A stretch of DNA of 64,000 nt, taken from contig JASDDO010000001.1 of NCBI GenBank assembly GCA_030015575.1, forward strand, positions 517,633,772 through 517,697,771, read 5' to 3'. The position numbers were made by a program, and so were the translations under genes. Every line of letters begins with the position of its first letter. Position 1 is the stretch's first letter. Positions 36,101 through 48,712 of the stretch are shown piece after piece. A model generated the notes under the pieces. It was not told where the DNA came from and ran no database searches. It saw nothing but the letters and a program-made list of their open reading frames with translations. This DNA is from Agapanthus africanus. Taxonomy: Eukaryota; Streptophyta; Magnoliopsida; Asparagales; Amaryllidaceae.

Positions 36101-37549
36101 ACACTCATCCTCGTCGTCTCAAAGTCTACGTGGGGTACCTACAACCAATACACAATCGCAAACGCGTATTAAAACCAAGTCGGAAAACCAAAACACCACA
36201 CGTTTCGCCTATAGATCAAAACATATAGCCTCACGTGCAAAACACGACCAAAACCCTAGTCGTTGGCATTCAAACGCCACACGACGGAAACACAATATCA
36301 AATACCAAAACCAAATTCATAGAAAGCCGCAAAACGAATCCAGAAACTTAGAAAACATGCTCCAGATTTTACCCTAAGTCAAATTAGCCAATTCTGCATA
36401 TATGGAGGGTCTATTTTACTGATAAAGGAGCCACAGAACAAAAACTGACCAATTTGCCCCTTCACTGGCCGCAAATTGCGGCCAGAACGAATAAATTTGC
36501 AGCCTTAGCTTGGGTGTTGGGGCTCGGGTCTCTGTGGTAGCTTCTTAGGAGCCTGCACAACTCTCAGTCTTCGTTAAATAATTTTCCAGGTCTCCGAGTC
36601 ACTCCAGATTCCAATATACTACCACAATTTCCACAATTTCCCGTATCGGCGGAATTTCAAAGTTTTAAATTGGGGTTAAGTCTCAGGTTTTGGGTCCAAT
36701 ATGGTATCTTGAAGGGGGTTTAAAGTCACTACTAACCTCAATTATACCCTAGGATTCGATTCAAACCCTAATCCTTCTCTAAAAATTTTCTAACCTCACT
36801 AATCAAAACTAATTTAACTCTAAACTACTATAAGGTGCTATTAGACTTTAAATTAAACTAGATGGAAGAATTTATACCTCACTTGGGCAACCCAAGAAAA
36901 ACCCTAGCTCCCCGATGTTGTCAAAATCCTACTTTGCTTCGTCCATTGTGTAGAGAGTGAAGAGGGGATCACTTTTAATGAAAGGAGTTTAGGGTTTTGA
37001 TGGAGATTTGGAGATGAATTATTAGGGTGAAGGTGGAGGGAGATGAGGTTGAAGGAGGAGAAGAAAATGATGTAAAAATGGTGGAGGGAGATGAATGTGG
37101 CAGCCCCTCTCTCTCCTTACTTATTCTCACCCACTCTCTCACTAATTACCCTTTTTGCCATTCCTCTTTTCTTTTCTTTTTTCTTTTAAAACCAAAACAC
37201 ATAATACCCATAAAACAATACGAATGCAACAACATGTAACCAAATGCAACACGATATGGTGCACTAGCCATGAAAAACTGTAAAAATACGGATTTGGCCT
37301 AATCGCGATTAGCAGTGCACTAATCGGGTTTTCATTTAAATTGCATATAATAAATCTTAAAAATGCCAAATCTTTTAAATATATATTTAAATAAATAAAT
37401 CATTTTAATTCCCAATATTTCACAATTATTGGTATATATTTATACTCTTTTTCGAAAACCCCAATTTCTCAAATTGGTAGTTTTCGGGAAAAATATTATT
37501 TTAATATTAAATTCTAAAAATAATATTTTATATTTTCTGAAATGTTACA
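33193..37549 (-). mobile_element. Element A, primer-site end and 5' LTR (4.3 kb)
   Basis: The stretch 33193-33257 is leader and primer-site region, with GCATCAGAGC on the minus strand. The LTR runs 33258-37549 (4292 bp). On the minus strand it begins TGTAACATTTCAGAAAA and ends GATCGTGACA. It is the same family as the F LTRs at 43377-58960 and 62082-64000. It contains a 21-base inverted repeat at 36465-36485 (CTGGCCGCAA/TTGCGGCCAG), an inverted repeat at 34891-34956, and a long region of degenerate ATATCAT-type repeats (about 35200-35800). Short open frames here show no protein similarity that I recognise. Confidence 0.85.
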
Positions 37550-37551
37550 CT

Positions 37552-37759
37552 GCGCTCCTGGCGTTAGCGCTCTTGTTCTTTGCACGTGAAGCGCCGTCTC
37601 AGAGTCTTTGACTCTTAGCGTTGACTCTTAGCGCTGGCGCTCCTGACGCTAGCGCTCTCGTGCTTTACACGTGAGGCGCTACCTCAGAGTCTTTGACTCT
37701 TAGCGCTGGCGCTCTTGGTGAGGGTGCTCTCGTGCTTTGCACGTGAGGCGCTGCCTCAG
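37552..37759. repeat. GCGCT-rich minisatellite, about 2.8 units of ~72 bp
   Basis: The units read GCGCTCCTGACGCTAGCGCT, then a CGTGCTTTACACGTGAGGCG block, then CAGAGTCTTTGACTCTTAGC. The array begins two bases after the end of the A LTR and is far more GC-rich than its surroundings. Confidence 0.85.
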
Positions 37760-37807
37760 TTTAAATTTCAAACTTTGAACAGAGCTTTGCTCTGATTGGG
37801 GGAAACA

Positions 37808-38126
37808 CTAGTCTACTCTGGAATATCGATACCCTAGTCTCGATATTCCCACGACTAGGAACTGATTAAAGGATGTACTTTTGGACCACCCTGGCCCCAC
37901 TAGTATGATCTCATCATAATCTTGGAAGTCAAGTACATATCATAAGGGCTTTATCAACATGTGAGAGCAAGACAATAAAGAACCAGTCAACATGTTAAGA
38001 TAAAGAGTAACCAGATAGCATACTATCATGTCGAGCAAGAAAGCCCTCTATATATATGTCCAAGCATCCACTATAATATATATCACATGTAAAATAATGG
38101 CCTCTAGGGCATACATATTCCTAACA
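37808..38126 (-). mobile_element. Truncated copia LTR related to element D
   Basis: This aligns with the last 320 bases, in plus-strand order, of the D LTRs (11690-12024 and 30860-31170), from CTAGTCTACTCTGG to CTAACA. It is clearly more diverged from them than they are from each other. Only the end survives, so it is an old scrap of a related element. Confidence 0.85.
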
Positions 38127-41100
38127 CGAAAGATCCAGCGTTAGGTATTATCATAGTGCTTTACTTGAGGTTAGGCTCTATTTGGAGCTCCGATGAGTCA
38201 TGATCGTACTTTTTTGGGGTGGGATGACATCCAATGGTCTTTAAGCTTTGTATGTATTGCCGTTGAGACCCGAAGTTAGGAATATGTTGTCTCTTCGCTT
38301 TTGCTTTGATGATGTCACGTCAATTCTTCACTGAAATACGGTAGACATCCATATGACCTCTAGGCCGTATATATCGCCATTGAGATCTGGAGCTATAGGA
38401 ATATGTCATCACTCCGCTTTGATTTGACCCTTTGGTCCTTATTGGTGTCGCATCTGCACTCTGCTGGAATGAGAAGGAACGCCGAGATAATCTCTAGGCT
38501 GTAGATGTTTCCATTGAGATCTGGAGCTAGAAATATGCCATTGCTCCACTTTGATGTGAACTTTTGGTCCTTGTTGACGTTACGTCCACATCCTGCTGGC
38601 ATGAGGAGGAACGTCAAGATGATCTTTATGATGTATATGTTTCCATCGAGATCTAGAGCTAGAATTTTGCGGTCACTCCATTTTTGCTTTAGCTCTTTAG
38701 AGCTTTGTTGACACCATGTCCGCACTCTGCTGGAGGGACGTTGAGTTGGTCTTTAGGCCGCATATATTGCCATCGAGATCTGGAGTTAGGAATATTTCGT
38801 TACTCCATCTTTGATTTGACCCTTTGGTCCTTACTGACGTTGCATCTACACCTTACTGGAACGAGAAGGAATATCGAGCTAGAACTAGGATTTTGCCATT
38901 ACTCCACTTTTGATTTGCTTGAGAATCTACCACTAAATTCTTTAGGGGACGAAGTAGCTCTCGATAATCTTTGAGCTTATATGGTGCCTCTGAGACTCGA
39001 ATCTTTGCTGAAGTGTTCCTTCCTTGGTAGCATTCTCATTTTCATCTGTTCATGCCCGTGGATTGCATACAAGAGTCAGTATTAACATACTTGTAGGGCG
39101 AAAAAGTTTTATTTTTTTTATCCGTGATTGCTCTATCATTTCAGCTTTTCATTTCGCGAAAATTGTGATTGCCCAATCATTTCGGCTATTTATTCGCGGT
39201 GCCCAATCATTTCGGCTATTTTTTATTTTTACTCACTGCTTTTTATTGCGAGTTACCCCATTATTTCAGCTATTTCATAAGCATATATTTTTTGCTCGCT
39301 GCTTTTTATTGTGAGTTGCCCCATTATTTTGGCTATTTCATATGCATGTTTTTTTGTGACTCGCTAATTTTTATTACGAGTCGGGAACTTGGAATCTAAT
39401 ACCAACTTCGGCATCAATATCGCTACAACTGGAATATTACCAAAAGCGAATCATCATATGCCTTTGGAGGACTTGGGGTTTGATACCTGTTTTTGCATCA
39501 ACATCGCTACAACTGGAATATTGCTAGGAGCGACTCATCATTTTCCTTTGTTGATTTGAACAAAAATGGCTTAGAAGACAGGTTTAGGTCTCTGCCAACT
39601 AAGGCTTTTTGACTTTATGAGCCGTAATGGTCTCATAAAGGTATTTCTCCCTATGAGTCGTGAGGATCTCATAGATGTATTTTCTCCTTAGGAGTCGTGA
39701 GGGCTCCTAAGTATATTTTCGTCTTTTAAATCGTAAGGATCTTACATGAGTATTTTCTCCTTGCAAGTCGAGGGGACTCATAAGTTCCGTTCACCATGTC
39801 GAGAAAAATCTCTCTTTTAGTGGGACTTGGTTGAGAACATATTTATTTACACCCTTGGATTGTATCTAAGAGTCGATATTGGACCACTTGTAGGGCATAA
39901 ATTTTATGGGGTTATGATGGTTTAAGAACATGTTTGGAACCCTATAACTTATGACTTTTAAATTCTATAAGTCGCGAGGGTCTTATAGAGGGTAAATTCT
40001 CCTTACGAGTTGTGAAGATCTCGTAAGTGTATTTTCTCCTTAGGAATCGTATGGATTCCTATGTGTGTTGCTTCTTTGTTAGTCGTAGGATCTCACACAG
40101 GTGTTTTCTCCTTACAAAGTCGAGAAAACTTCGCAAGTGCGTCTTTTCTTTCTTTCAACGAGCTTGCGCCCTTTCGGTTTTTCACAAGCTTGCCGGTAGC
40201 CCTGCTTTTTTTACTTACGACGTCCTTTCCGGTTTTCATCCATGCCCATTTGCTTGTGGACGTACCATTTTTTTGTGGACGTACTGTTTTTTTTGCGCAA
40301 TGGAAGTCTCTTAGACGTCACTGCGGGTGCCCTAACATTGTTTGCCGGCAGGACGTAGGAGAGATATGGATCATTTATTCCCGTGGATTGTCTACGGTGA
40401 TCAATATGGAGATTGGCTGTAGAGCATAACATCTTTTGGGAGACTGCATCATCAGTGGAGCTTTGTAGCCGGTGGGACTTCAGATGCAGCTTCGCAGGTT
40501 GGACTTGAGTTGCAATCTCTGCCGGTGTGACTTCGGGTGCAACATGGATCTTAAGGAGCTTATTAGGCAACACGTTAGTTTAAGAACATTACAGTCCACA
40601 GGGGAAACATGAGATATACATTGTTTGTGCCCATAGATTGTATACAGTTGGTTACATGATCTAAACCATAGGGCCAAACATATTAGTTTAAGGACATTTC
40701 GATCCATTTCTAGTTTAAAAACATAGCGGTCCAATATTAGTTTAGGGACGTCTCGGTCCAGTATTAGTTTAAAGACGTCTCGGTCCATCATCATGTATAT
40801 CATGAATAATATGGAGGGTAACATATTAGTTTAGGGACTTTCGTTCCAACATTCTCGTGTTTGGGACAGATATTAGTTTAAGGACATTTCGGTCCAACAT
40901 TCTTATGCTCGAGACAATATATTAGTTTAGAAACGTTTCGGTCCAACATTTCCGTGTTTGGGACAGATATTGATTTAAGGACGTTTCGGTCCAACATTCC
41001 CGTCTTTGGGACAGATATTAGTTTAAGGACGTTTCGATCCAAGGCATAATGGGGTGCATACAACTTTTAGTGTTTTGACTCAAGAAGATAGCGAGCGAAC

Positions 41101-41140
41101 ACAAGCGTTGTCGTCCATCATTCACTTAAGTCGCGACTCT
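38127..41140 (-). mobile_element. Tat-lineage fragment: repeat-rich 3' untranslated region
   Basis: This lies downstream (minus strand) of integrase remnants and consists largely of degenerate tandem arrays. They are about 135 bp units at 38240-38930, about 75-80 bp units at 39160-39370 (CCCATTATTTCAGCTATTTC type), about 50 bp units at 39600-40140 (TCTCCTTAGGAGTCGTGAGG type), and 27-58 bp units at 40577-41045 (ATTAGTTTAAGGACGTTTCG type). Tandem repeats in this position are a known trait of Tat/Ogre elements. No gene is seen. Confidence 0.75.
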
Positions 41141-42933
41141 TCAAGCGTAGTACTTTCTGAAAAATCAGCCGTTTATTAACCGAAATGGCCTTTCCCCATG
41201 CATATCCATGAGCAGGTAAGATCCACCTTGCAAGACCTTATCTATGATGTACGAACCCTCATAGTTTGTCTTGAACTTTCTCTGTTTCGTATGATTAGGG
41301 ATCATTGGTCTTTAAACAACCAGCATGAGTTCACCTTTGCAGAGTGCTCTCGGCCTGGTTAGTCTTTCATACGATCATGTCATCCTTGCCTTGTAAACCT
41401 CCAGATTTTGCCATGCTACAAGGCGGGTTTCATCGAGAGCATCAAGCTCTTCGATCCTAAGATGAGCATTTTCTGCATCCGTTAGCCCATATTGAACAGC
41501 TACTCGTAATGAGGGGAGTTCTATCTCCAGTGGGAGTACTGCTTCAGTGCCAAACAGCAGTGCATACGATGTTATATTTGTGGCCGTCTTGAACGTCGTT
41601 CGGTACGCCTAAAGAGCTTCATGCAGTCTCTCATGCTGATCTTTCTTATTCCTGAACACCGTCTTCTTTATAAACTTGGTTAAGGTCTTGTTGAATGCTT
41701 CAGCTAGACCATTGGCCCAAGGATTATAGACCGAGGAGTGTCTCCAGTCTATCTTGTGTTTCTGTGCGAAGCGGATTATTTTGTGGTTTCTATAGGCTGG
41801 TCCATTATCCGAGATTATCCATTGCGGAGTTCCGAACCAATAGATGACATGAGTTTTGAAGAAATAGAGGATAGTCTCCGCCTTCACCTCACTTAATGGT
41901 ACAGCTTCTACTCACTTAGAGAAGTAATCGGTTTTGTCAATATAAACCAATGTGCTCTAGACGACGCTGGCTCAATAGGCCCACGATATCCATTCCCCAC
42001 ATCTCAAATGGCCAACTAGATACCGTTGGATGTAGCGAGTTTGGGTGTTGATGTATAAAGTCCCCGTGTATTTGGCACGAGTGACACCGTTTCGCATATT
42101 CGAGATAGTCCTGAATCATAATGGGCCAGTAATAGCCCATTCTTTTTATCTTTAGCTTCATCTTTGGTCCCGTTTGATGGGAGCCGCAAAGTCCATTGTG
42201 TATTTCTTAGACGACTTTCTTTGCTTCTTTCGGCCCTAGGCATCTTAACCATACGAAGTCAAAGGATCTCTTGTATAAGGTATCGTTGACGATGGCAAAT
42301 GACAGAGCTCATTTCATGAGAGGATGTCTAGATGACGCATCCTCAGGTGCTCGTTGGGACCTAAAGTAGTTTATGAAGACTCCCCTCCAGTCCTCAACTT
42401 CTTCTTCGTTTTCTTTTTAGAGAGCATCTTCTTCTGTCGCTCCTTTTTCTTTGGATAGCTCTATCAGAACTTTCGAAGCTATTTCCGCTAGCGCCAGGAT
42501 CCACGGCTCTGGACAATAATCCTTACGCCATCGAGGTTTTCGTCGGCCAATTCTTTAGCCAACTTGGATAACGAATCCACCTTACTATTTTCCACTCGTG
42601 GCACGTTTTCCAGGGTATATGAAGGGATATGGGTTAGCATTTGTTGCACTCTTTCGCCATACTTAATAGTTCTGGCTTGTATGTCTTGTATTCACCATTT
42701 ACTTGACTGACAATCAGCTGAGAATCTCCATATATTAGGAGGTACTTGATTCCCATATCGATAGCGATCTCAAGACCGGCTATGATCAAAACCTCATATT
42801 CAGCTTCATTATTAGTCCTGAGCTCCGTCAATGGGAGAGCATAACGCAATATTCCTTCTTGCGGGGTCACGAAAATAAGGTCCACCCCAGTTTTGATTAT
42901 AGTTTTGGCTTGCATGTCTTGTATTCACCATTA
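41141..42933 (-). mobile_element. Tat-lineage fragment: integrase and second RNase H remnants
   Basis: Minus-strand translation gives, in order, an extra RNase H piece at 42634-42915 (TNNEAEYEVLIIAGLEIA; IYGDSQLIVSQVNGEY), the integrase zinc finger and core start at 41937-42161 (GYYWPIM; CHSCQIHGD), more core at 41609-41887 (FGTPQWIISDNGPAYRN), and the integrase C-terminus near 41145-41300. The second RNase H ahead of integrase is diagnostic of the Tat lineage. It is broken, with several breaks, and truncated at 42933 by element F sequence. A 26-base stretch (GGCTTGCATGTCTTGTATTC onward) at this junction (42907-42932) also occurs at 42674-42699. Confidence 0.82.
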
Positions 42934-43376
42934 TCAAAAAGGCGGGACGTATATCTTAAGCAAAACGTGTGTGTGTGTGTATTTCTTTACAAAATGAATG
43001 TCTGCTACTTATACCGTGATATACGCATCACACGGCAATTTGAAAAAGATTTTTCATACATTTTTCAGCTACTTAAATAATTTTACTCGATGCATACTAT
43101 ATACGTACTGTAGCCTTAACTATATTGTGCTGATTTAAAACGGTAGATTTCTCAAACGACATACTTATTCATAGCTTATATGATTTGCATGACACTTGTC
43201 GAAGTTTCGATTATTGAGTTTTGCGCTCATTTTCATGCGCGTGTGTTACGCTATGATATTTCTAGCTTATCCGTAACTTCGGAACCCCGTTGATTTGATT
43301 TGGTTTACTGAAATGTTTTAAGACTTAGGGGGTTTAAATTTAAATTCAAGAACCGAATTACTTAAAGGGGGAAGAT
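42934..43376 (+). mobile_element. Element F family, 3' end of an internal region
   Basis: This aligns at roughly 90% with 61625-62081, from TCAAAAAGGCGGGAC through the purine-rich AAAGGGGGAAGAT that precedes the LTR. It contains a short (GT)n run near 42968. It is the tail of an upstream copy whose remainder is gone. Confidence 0.85.
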
Positions 43377-45930
43377 TGTAACATTTCAGAAAACGGAAAA
43401 TATTATTTTAGAATTTAAATAATAAAATAATGAATTTTACGGATATTATACGAATATAGATTTGAGTTTTCGTAAAATGGTATAATTATATACCTCTATT
43501 TTGGAAAATAATTAAAATTTAAATTGAATTATCATTAATGGAAGAATTTATTTGATTTGGGCTTTTTATAAACTAGTATATAATTATTTCCATACAAGTT
43601 TAGTATTAAAATAGTTAATGTTTTTCTAATTGTGCATTAAACAAAGCTTATTTTGTTAGCTGTGTTTTAATCTACCATGACACATTTATTTGAAAGAGTT
43701 AACATATTTTACATTTGGTTTTCTATGTATGGTTTTTATTTAGAAAAGAAAAGGAATAGAAAAGAAAAAGAAATGAGACATGGGGTGTCACACCCCGCTT
43801 CCCATTAAACGGAAACGGTGACGTAGCAAGCCCGCAACGTATTTACTATGAAATAAATGCGTTAAGTGTGATTAAGCAATATAACAATGAAGAAGAATGA
43901 CAGGAGTAATAAAATGAAATGGCAACTTTATTTACATTTAACTTTACATACAACTGTCTGAAATAAAAGATACAATAATAAAAGCAAATGCATAAACAAT
44001 GGCATACTGAAAGTAAGTGCAGGCTTGACAGAGCTAGTAATCTGGTTATGCAGCAAGCTGGTCCAAGTCCTCCTGGCTCGGCTCTATCTTCTCATAGTCT
44101 GGTCCTCCTGACGAACATTCCAAAAAAAGAAAACAGATAGGAATGTCGTCAGCGAACTAGCGCTCGGTATGTCCCAAAAGAAGTAGGAAAAATAGTATCA
44201 TGTGAATAGAAACTCAGAGGACAGGTAAAATTGTATATGATCAATCACAGGTATAAGATAGTTATTCTAACGTGGTTATTTATAGTTTGATAAAAAAAAA
44301 TGTATCCATGTATACGAGAAGAGTCCATCTTACCCTGTGGACTATGGTAACATATAGTACAAGGCCCCATCATAACCCATAGGACAACGGCATGTGAATT
44401 CATATAGGTGTTTTTTAAGTGACCTCTCATGCCACGATATACGTTCCGTACCAATCTACCCCTTTATCCCCGCGTATTGTATTGTATAGATTAAGATTAT
44501 AGGTCTTGGCAAAATCCATGGATATAAAATATTCAGGTTCATGTTCAGGATATAATCATGTGTTCAAGTAGTCATGTCAAGTTCATGTCACGTTATAACC
44601 ATGGTTCGGTCAAGTCTAGTCAAGTATGCAAGTTTGAGTTTGATATTTGAATTCGAGTATTCAGGTTCATGATCAAGTATTCAAGTTCGTATTTGATTTT
44701 GGATTCTGGTTTGAGTTTGGACTCAGATTGAGTCAGGCACTTGTGAACGAATTTAACTCTTGACTTTCTTAGGTTCGGGAGTAATCAGCAACTGTTGCAT
44801 ATGGCAAGATTTGTGTCTTTTTCCAAGACAATTGGTATTGATAACTCCGTTAAGTTGTCTAACCTGAATAGACAAGCACTTACTTTCTCCGGCTCCCTGG
44901 GGCTCAAGAGAATTGATCCCGCTTAAATCTATATTAAACTAGAGTCCTTAAAATATTGTTTTGCATATCTCGAGAGGGTTTTATGAAAAAATCTTTAATA
45001 TAGTTTAAAAAATAAATCTCGAGGGTGATTTATAACATTTAGGGTTTTCATGAGCATATATTTTAATTATTGGGGCATTTCAATGACAAATACTTCGTTT
45101 TTAAAAGTTTATGGTATTTTATTGAAAACTAGCCCTTTTGATAACTTTGTGGTATTTTATTAACATTTTAATCTTTTATTTTTAAAAATATAGTTTCATA
45201 ATATGTTTTTATTGAAAATACGGATTTATAATTTTTATATAATTTTTCAAAAATTAGTTTTGTTTAGAAAATTCGTGTTTCTTAAAAACCGTATTTTATT
45301 TCCTTTCAAGATCGAATACTCCGTGATGAGTTCTGTATCTCGCTCTACTATCCCAAGAATGTATGATAATCCGCACCATCCATTAGCGGGTCCCTTAACG
45401 AGGATTGTAGAGTCGTATTTGCCGAGGATTACAAAATACTGTTTTAAAATAAACCCGGTTTTTAAAAGATATAGTATTTTAATAAAAAGCATTTCTTTGA
45501 ACCAACCATACACATATATATATAGACATCATGCTATGAAACCAAAGTGTGCATGTGGGGTAAGTCGTTACCCCATGAAGTTTTCCTAAAGGTATTGTTT
45601 TAACCAATATCGAAAAGAGGTTTATACTAAAGTTCAAGGTATTTTAATGAAAAGGTTCGTTTATGTTTGTTTCACATAAGAATTTTGGTTAAAATTGAAG
45701 CTAAACGTTTGTAATTAAAGTTACAAGTAGGGTGGTAAACTTAGTTTGACCAAGGTATAAAGGAAAAGGGAGTTTCAAGTTTTAAAAAGAAAAGTATCGG
45801 AAGTAACTCCACTTTACCGATATCTTTTTAGGAGATAAATTGAGATGAAAAGAAAAAGAGATGAGGGGGACTTACGGTTTGGTAATATCGAGAAAAGGGT
45901 AAGGAAGAAAGGAGAGGGCTTCGTGGTGTC

Positions 45931-47236
45931 TGATTAGTCCAAAAATTACTTGTTAACCGTAATCAGAAACGGCGTCGCTTTGCAGCTAGCCGGTGAATAC
46001 GGGTCGATCCACAGAGATGGGTAATTTTCTTAATGTGTTTTTACGAGTTGATTCCAAATGTTGTTTGGATTGATTTATTAAATCTAAGAAACCTAGATCT
46101 ATCGATAAAATAAATTAATCTAAATTAAAGTCTTGCTAGGGTTAGGCATAGGGGAAGTTTGGAGATTAAAGTTTTCCTCACCGCTTTCAATGCCTTATTT
46201 TTGATCTATTAGATGTTACGGTAATTATCAATAAAGTGGATTAGAGTCTTTTGGGAAGATGTTTCTTCCTCTAGATTCTTATCCTTCCTTTATCGATAAT
46301 TTCCCTAAACTCCATGGAAAACACGCGCAACCGGTCCTTTATACTACGGTTCACCGTTACCTCGAGGGATAAGGTGCCGTAGGGAGCGGGGTGTGCGTGC
46401 ATGCATGGAGTTCTAATTCTTAAGTATGAAATGGCATGAAAGGGATGAGAGATCTCATCTCTCAAACCTTTCCCTAAGGCTAACCCTAAAAAGCGAGGAG
46501 ATTACTCGCTCATTAGGGGATTAGAAGATATTCTAATTAAAAGAGAATTAAAAGCGAAGAAATAAAATTAACTTACTAATTTGATGGCTCCCTCCAAGCA
46601 ATAATACAGAACAGATCTGATTTTGTTTATTGAAAAGAGGCATGAGTTTTACAGATCTGTGATTACAATTTATAGGAAAACAGGAAAAATAGGGTTACAG
46701 ATTCTCGCACACATGATTTTACAGATATGCCCACGGAAAATCCCAACACCCGCACCGACGCACCGACACAGAAAATTTGCACCGACGTGCGCTTTAAATG
46801 GCCGTGGAACCGCGGCAAATGTGGGCCTTGGGCCGCGGTTCCGCGGCCCTTTGGTGAGCTCAGCTCACAAAACTTTCTGGGCCGCATCTTGGCTTCTTGG
46901 GCTTTCTATTTTTCCACTTCTTTTCTCTATTTGATTTCTGGGTCTTCTCCAGATCTTCAGTGAAAACTTGTAATAATCTTTTGACTGTTTCCTTTGACAT
47001 TTCGGACCATGCGTTGCCTTGTACACTTGTGAATTGTTCTCTATCTAGGCTTGACTAGGGTCCTTCTACTTGTAGGTCAAAAGTCCTTTTTCTGTATCAA
47101 CTTTCGTCTTTTTCACTGTATTTGCTCCAAAAGCCTGTATCTTGTAATATGCAACAAACGTGCGTCAAGAGTACTTGTTTATTTATAAAACGAATAAAAA
47201 TGGGGAGTACAATAATGCAATATTATAGTATGAACA
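45931..47236 (-). repeat. Element H, 3' LTR
   Basis: This 1306 bp copy is the partner of 53299-54604. TATAAATT on the minus strand is at 46674-46667. A GC-rich dyad pair at 46800-46849, including GGGCCGCGGTTCCGCGGCCC, lies about 130-180 bp upstream of that box. Confidence 0.96.
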
Positions 47237-48712
47237 AATACCCCCAAACTTATCTTTTGCTCGTCCTCGAGCAAACTTATTTTTTATTCACTAAAATCCT
47301 AACCACACTTTCGCAGGGAAACGCGATTGCACTAAACACGTGCAACAAGCCGTTAAACCTCTAGGTGTCCCTAGTAGGAGGAGTGTTGTCTCCTGAGGAT
47401 TTTCAGCGGATACTACCCACAACATCCTATCAATTCGGCTTTTCGACTTTTGTTCTCCAATTAGGTTTTCTAACAAGGAATTCTATTATCGTCGACTCAT
47501 AAATTATCCACCCACATTCTTCACACTTCCTCATCATTTAACTTAAGATTATATATGTTATGCAGACTTACTTAGCTTTCGGCATTTCTTAAGTTTTCCT
47601 TCTAGGGTTCCATCTCCACTTAGGAATTTCTATCAACTCTACTAAAGATACAAGTTCTATTCTTCACTCCTTTCTCTCATCTAAACTCTAATCACATATC
47701 CCCACGTGTGTGTATAGATCACCCCTACACTTGGAAATTCAAATCAAGCAATCGTACTCTCGTCCATTGTCCAAAGCACTTATTAATTTTTTTAAATGAA
47801 ATTTGCTTACACATCCTTCATGCGACCGTTAATACTTCTTGAGGTACCAACAACCGATTACAAGATGCGTTAGCACTTTAAAGCGTACTTCCTAGTTTTG
47901 CAACACCCAAGGCTTTAGCAGTGACTCCCAAACCAGTTGGTCTAAGGCACTAGGTGATAAGGCACCCTCACTAAATATTTTTTCTATTTTTACCGCCTTA
48001 AGTAATCACAAAAACCAGTGTCCATTTTTTTCTTTATTCACCCCTTTTTTTTTCTTTTTTTTCTTTTATTTTCTTCGTACTAAGGACTTTAAACAAGAGC
48101 ATTTCAAGGTCTCTTCTACTATTCCAAGTTTCAAGGTGCGTGATTGTGCAAGTTGTAGGGTATACATTTTTAGAATCTAGACTTAAGCTAGGAACTATTT
48201 TTGAAACTTATACTCTAATAAGAACATCAATACTCTTCCCTTGTTTTGACTTAGCCCAAGAAGTGAACCCAAAATTTTCCTATTTCTAAATAAACTACAA
48301 GGCATATACTTTCTACCGTTAAACTTTAAGGAATGTTATTTTTAGGGTTTTTAATTCACTAAGTCTAAGATCTAGTTGTTCCTAACCAGTTAACCTATCT
48401 GTCAAACTCAAATCAAATATGGCCAAAATTGAATACAATAATTTTTATAATTTTTCAAATTTTTCAAATTTTTATTGGTTTTCAAATAAATAAGTATGCA
48501 AATGCAAAAATATGTACAAATGAATGCGAAGGAAGAAGACGTACCGAGCATACCCCCAAACTTGAACTTGACAGTGTCCTCACTGTCATACTAAACCAAG
48601 AGGGTCAAAATGTCGGCACTCCCCTGTTTATTTATTAAAAAAAAAATATTGTTAAGAAAAACAAATATATACAAAAAGGCCCCCCCAAACTTCATTTAAA
48701 CAATGTTAGACA
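47237..48712 (-). other. Element H, 3' untranslated region and polypurine tract
   Basis: The minus strand reads AAGTTTGGGGGTATTT against the LTR (47252-47237), preceded by GAGGACGAGCAAAAGATA. The rest is AT-rich and non-coding and aligns with 5422-6873 of element B. No pol remnant is seen in it. Confidence 0.88.

Noticed and set aside
36081-36377. Ser/Thr/Asn-rich 98-residue plus-strand frame
   Set aside because: It lies inside the A LTR, antisense to it, with low-complexity translation and no conserved motif.
37550-38126. Part of the element A LTR
   Set aside because: The A LTR ends cleanly at TGTTACA (37549). What follows is a minisatellite and a copia LTR end.
45203-45589. Small plus-strand gene in solo LTR G
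   Set aside because: The frame is AT-rich, opposite in sense to the LTR, and has no motif or relative I can name.
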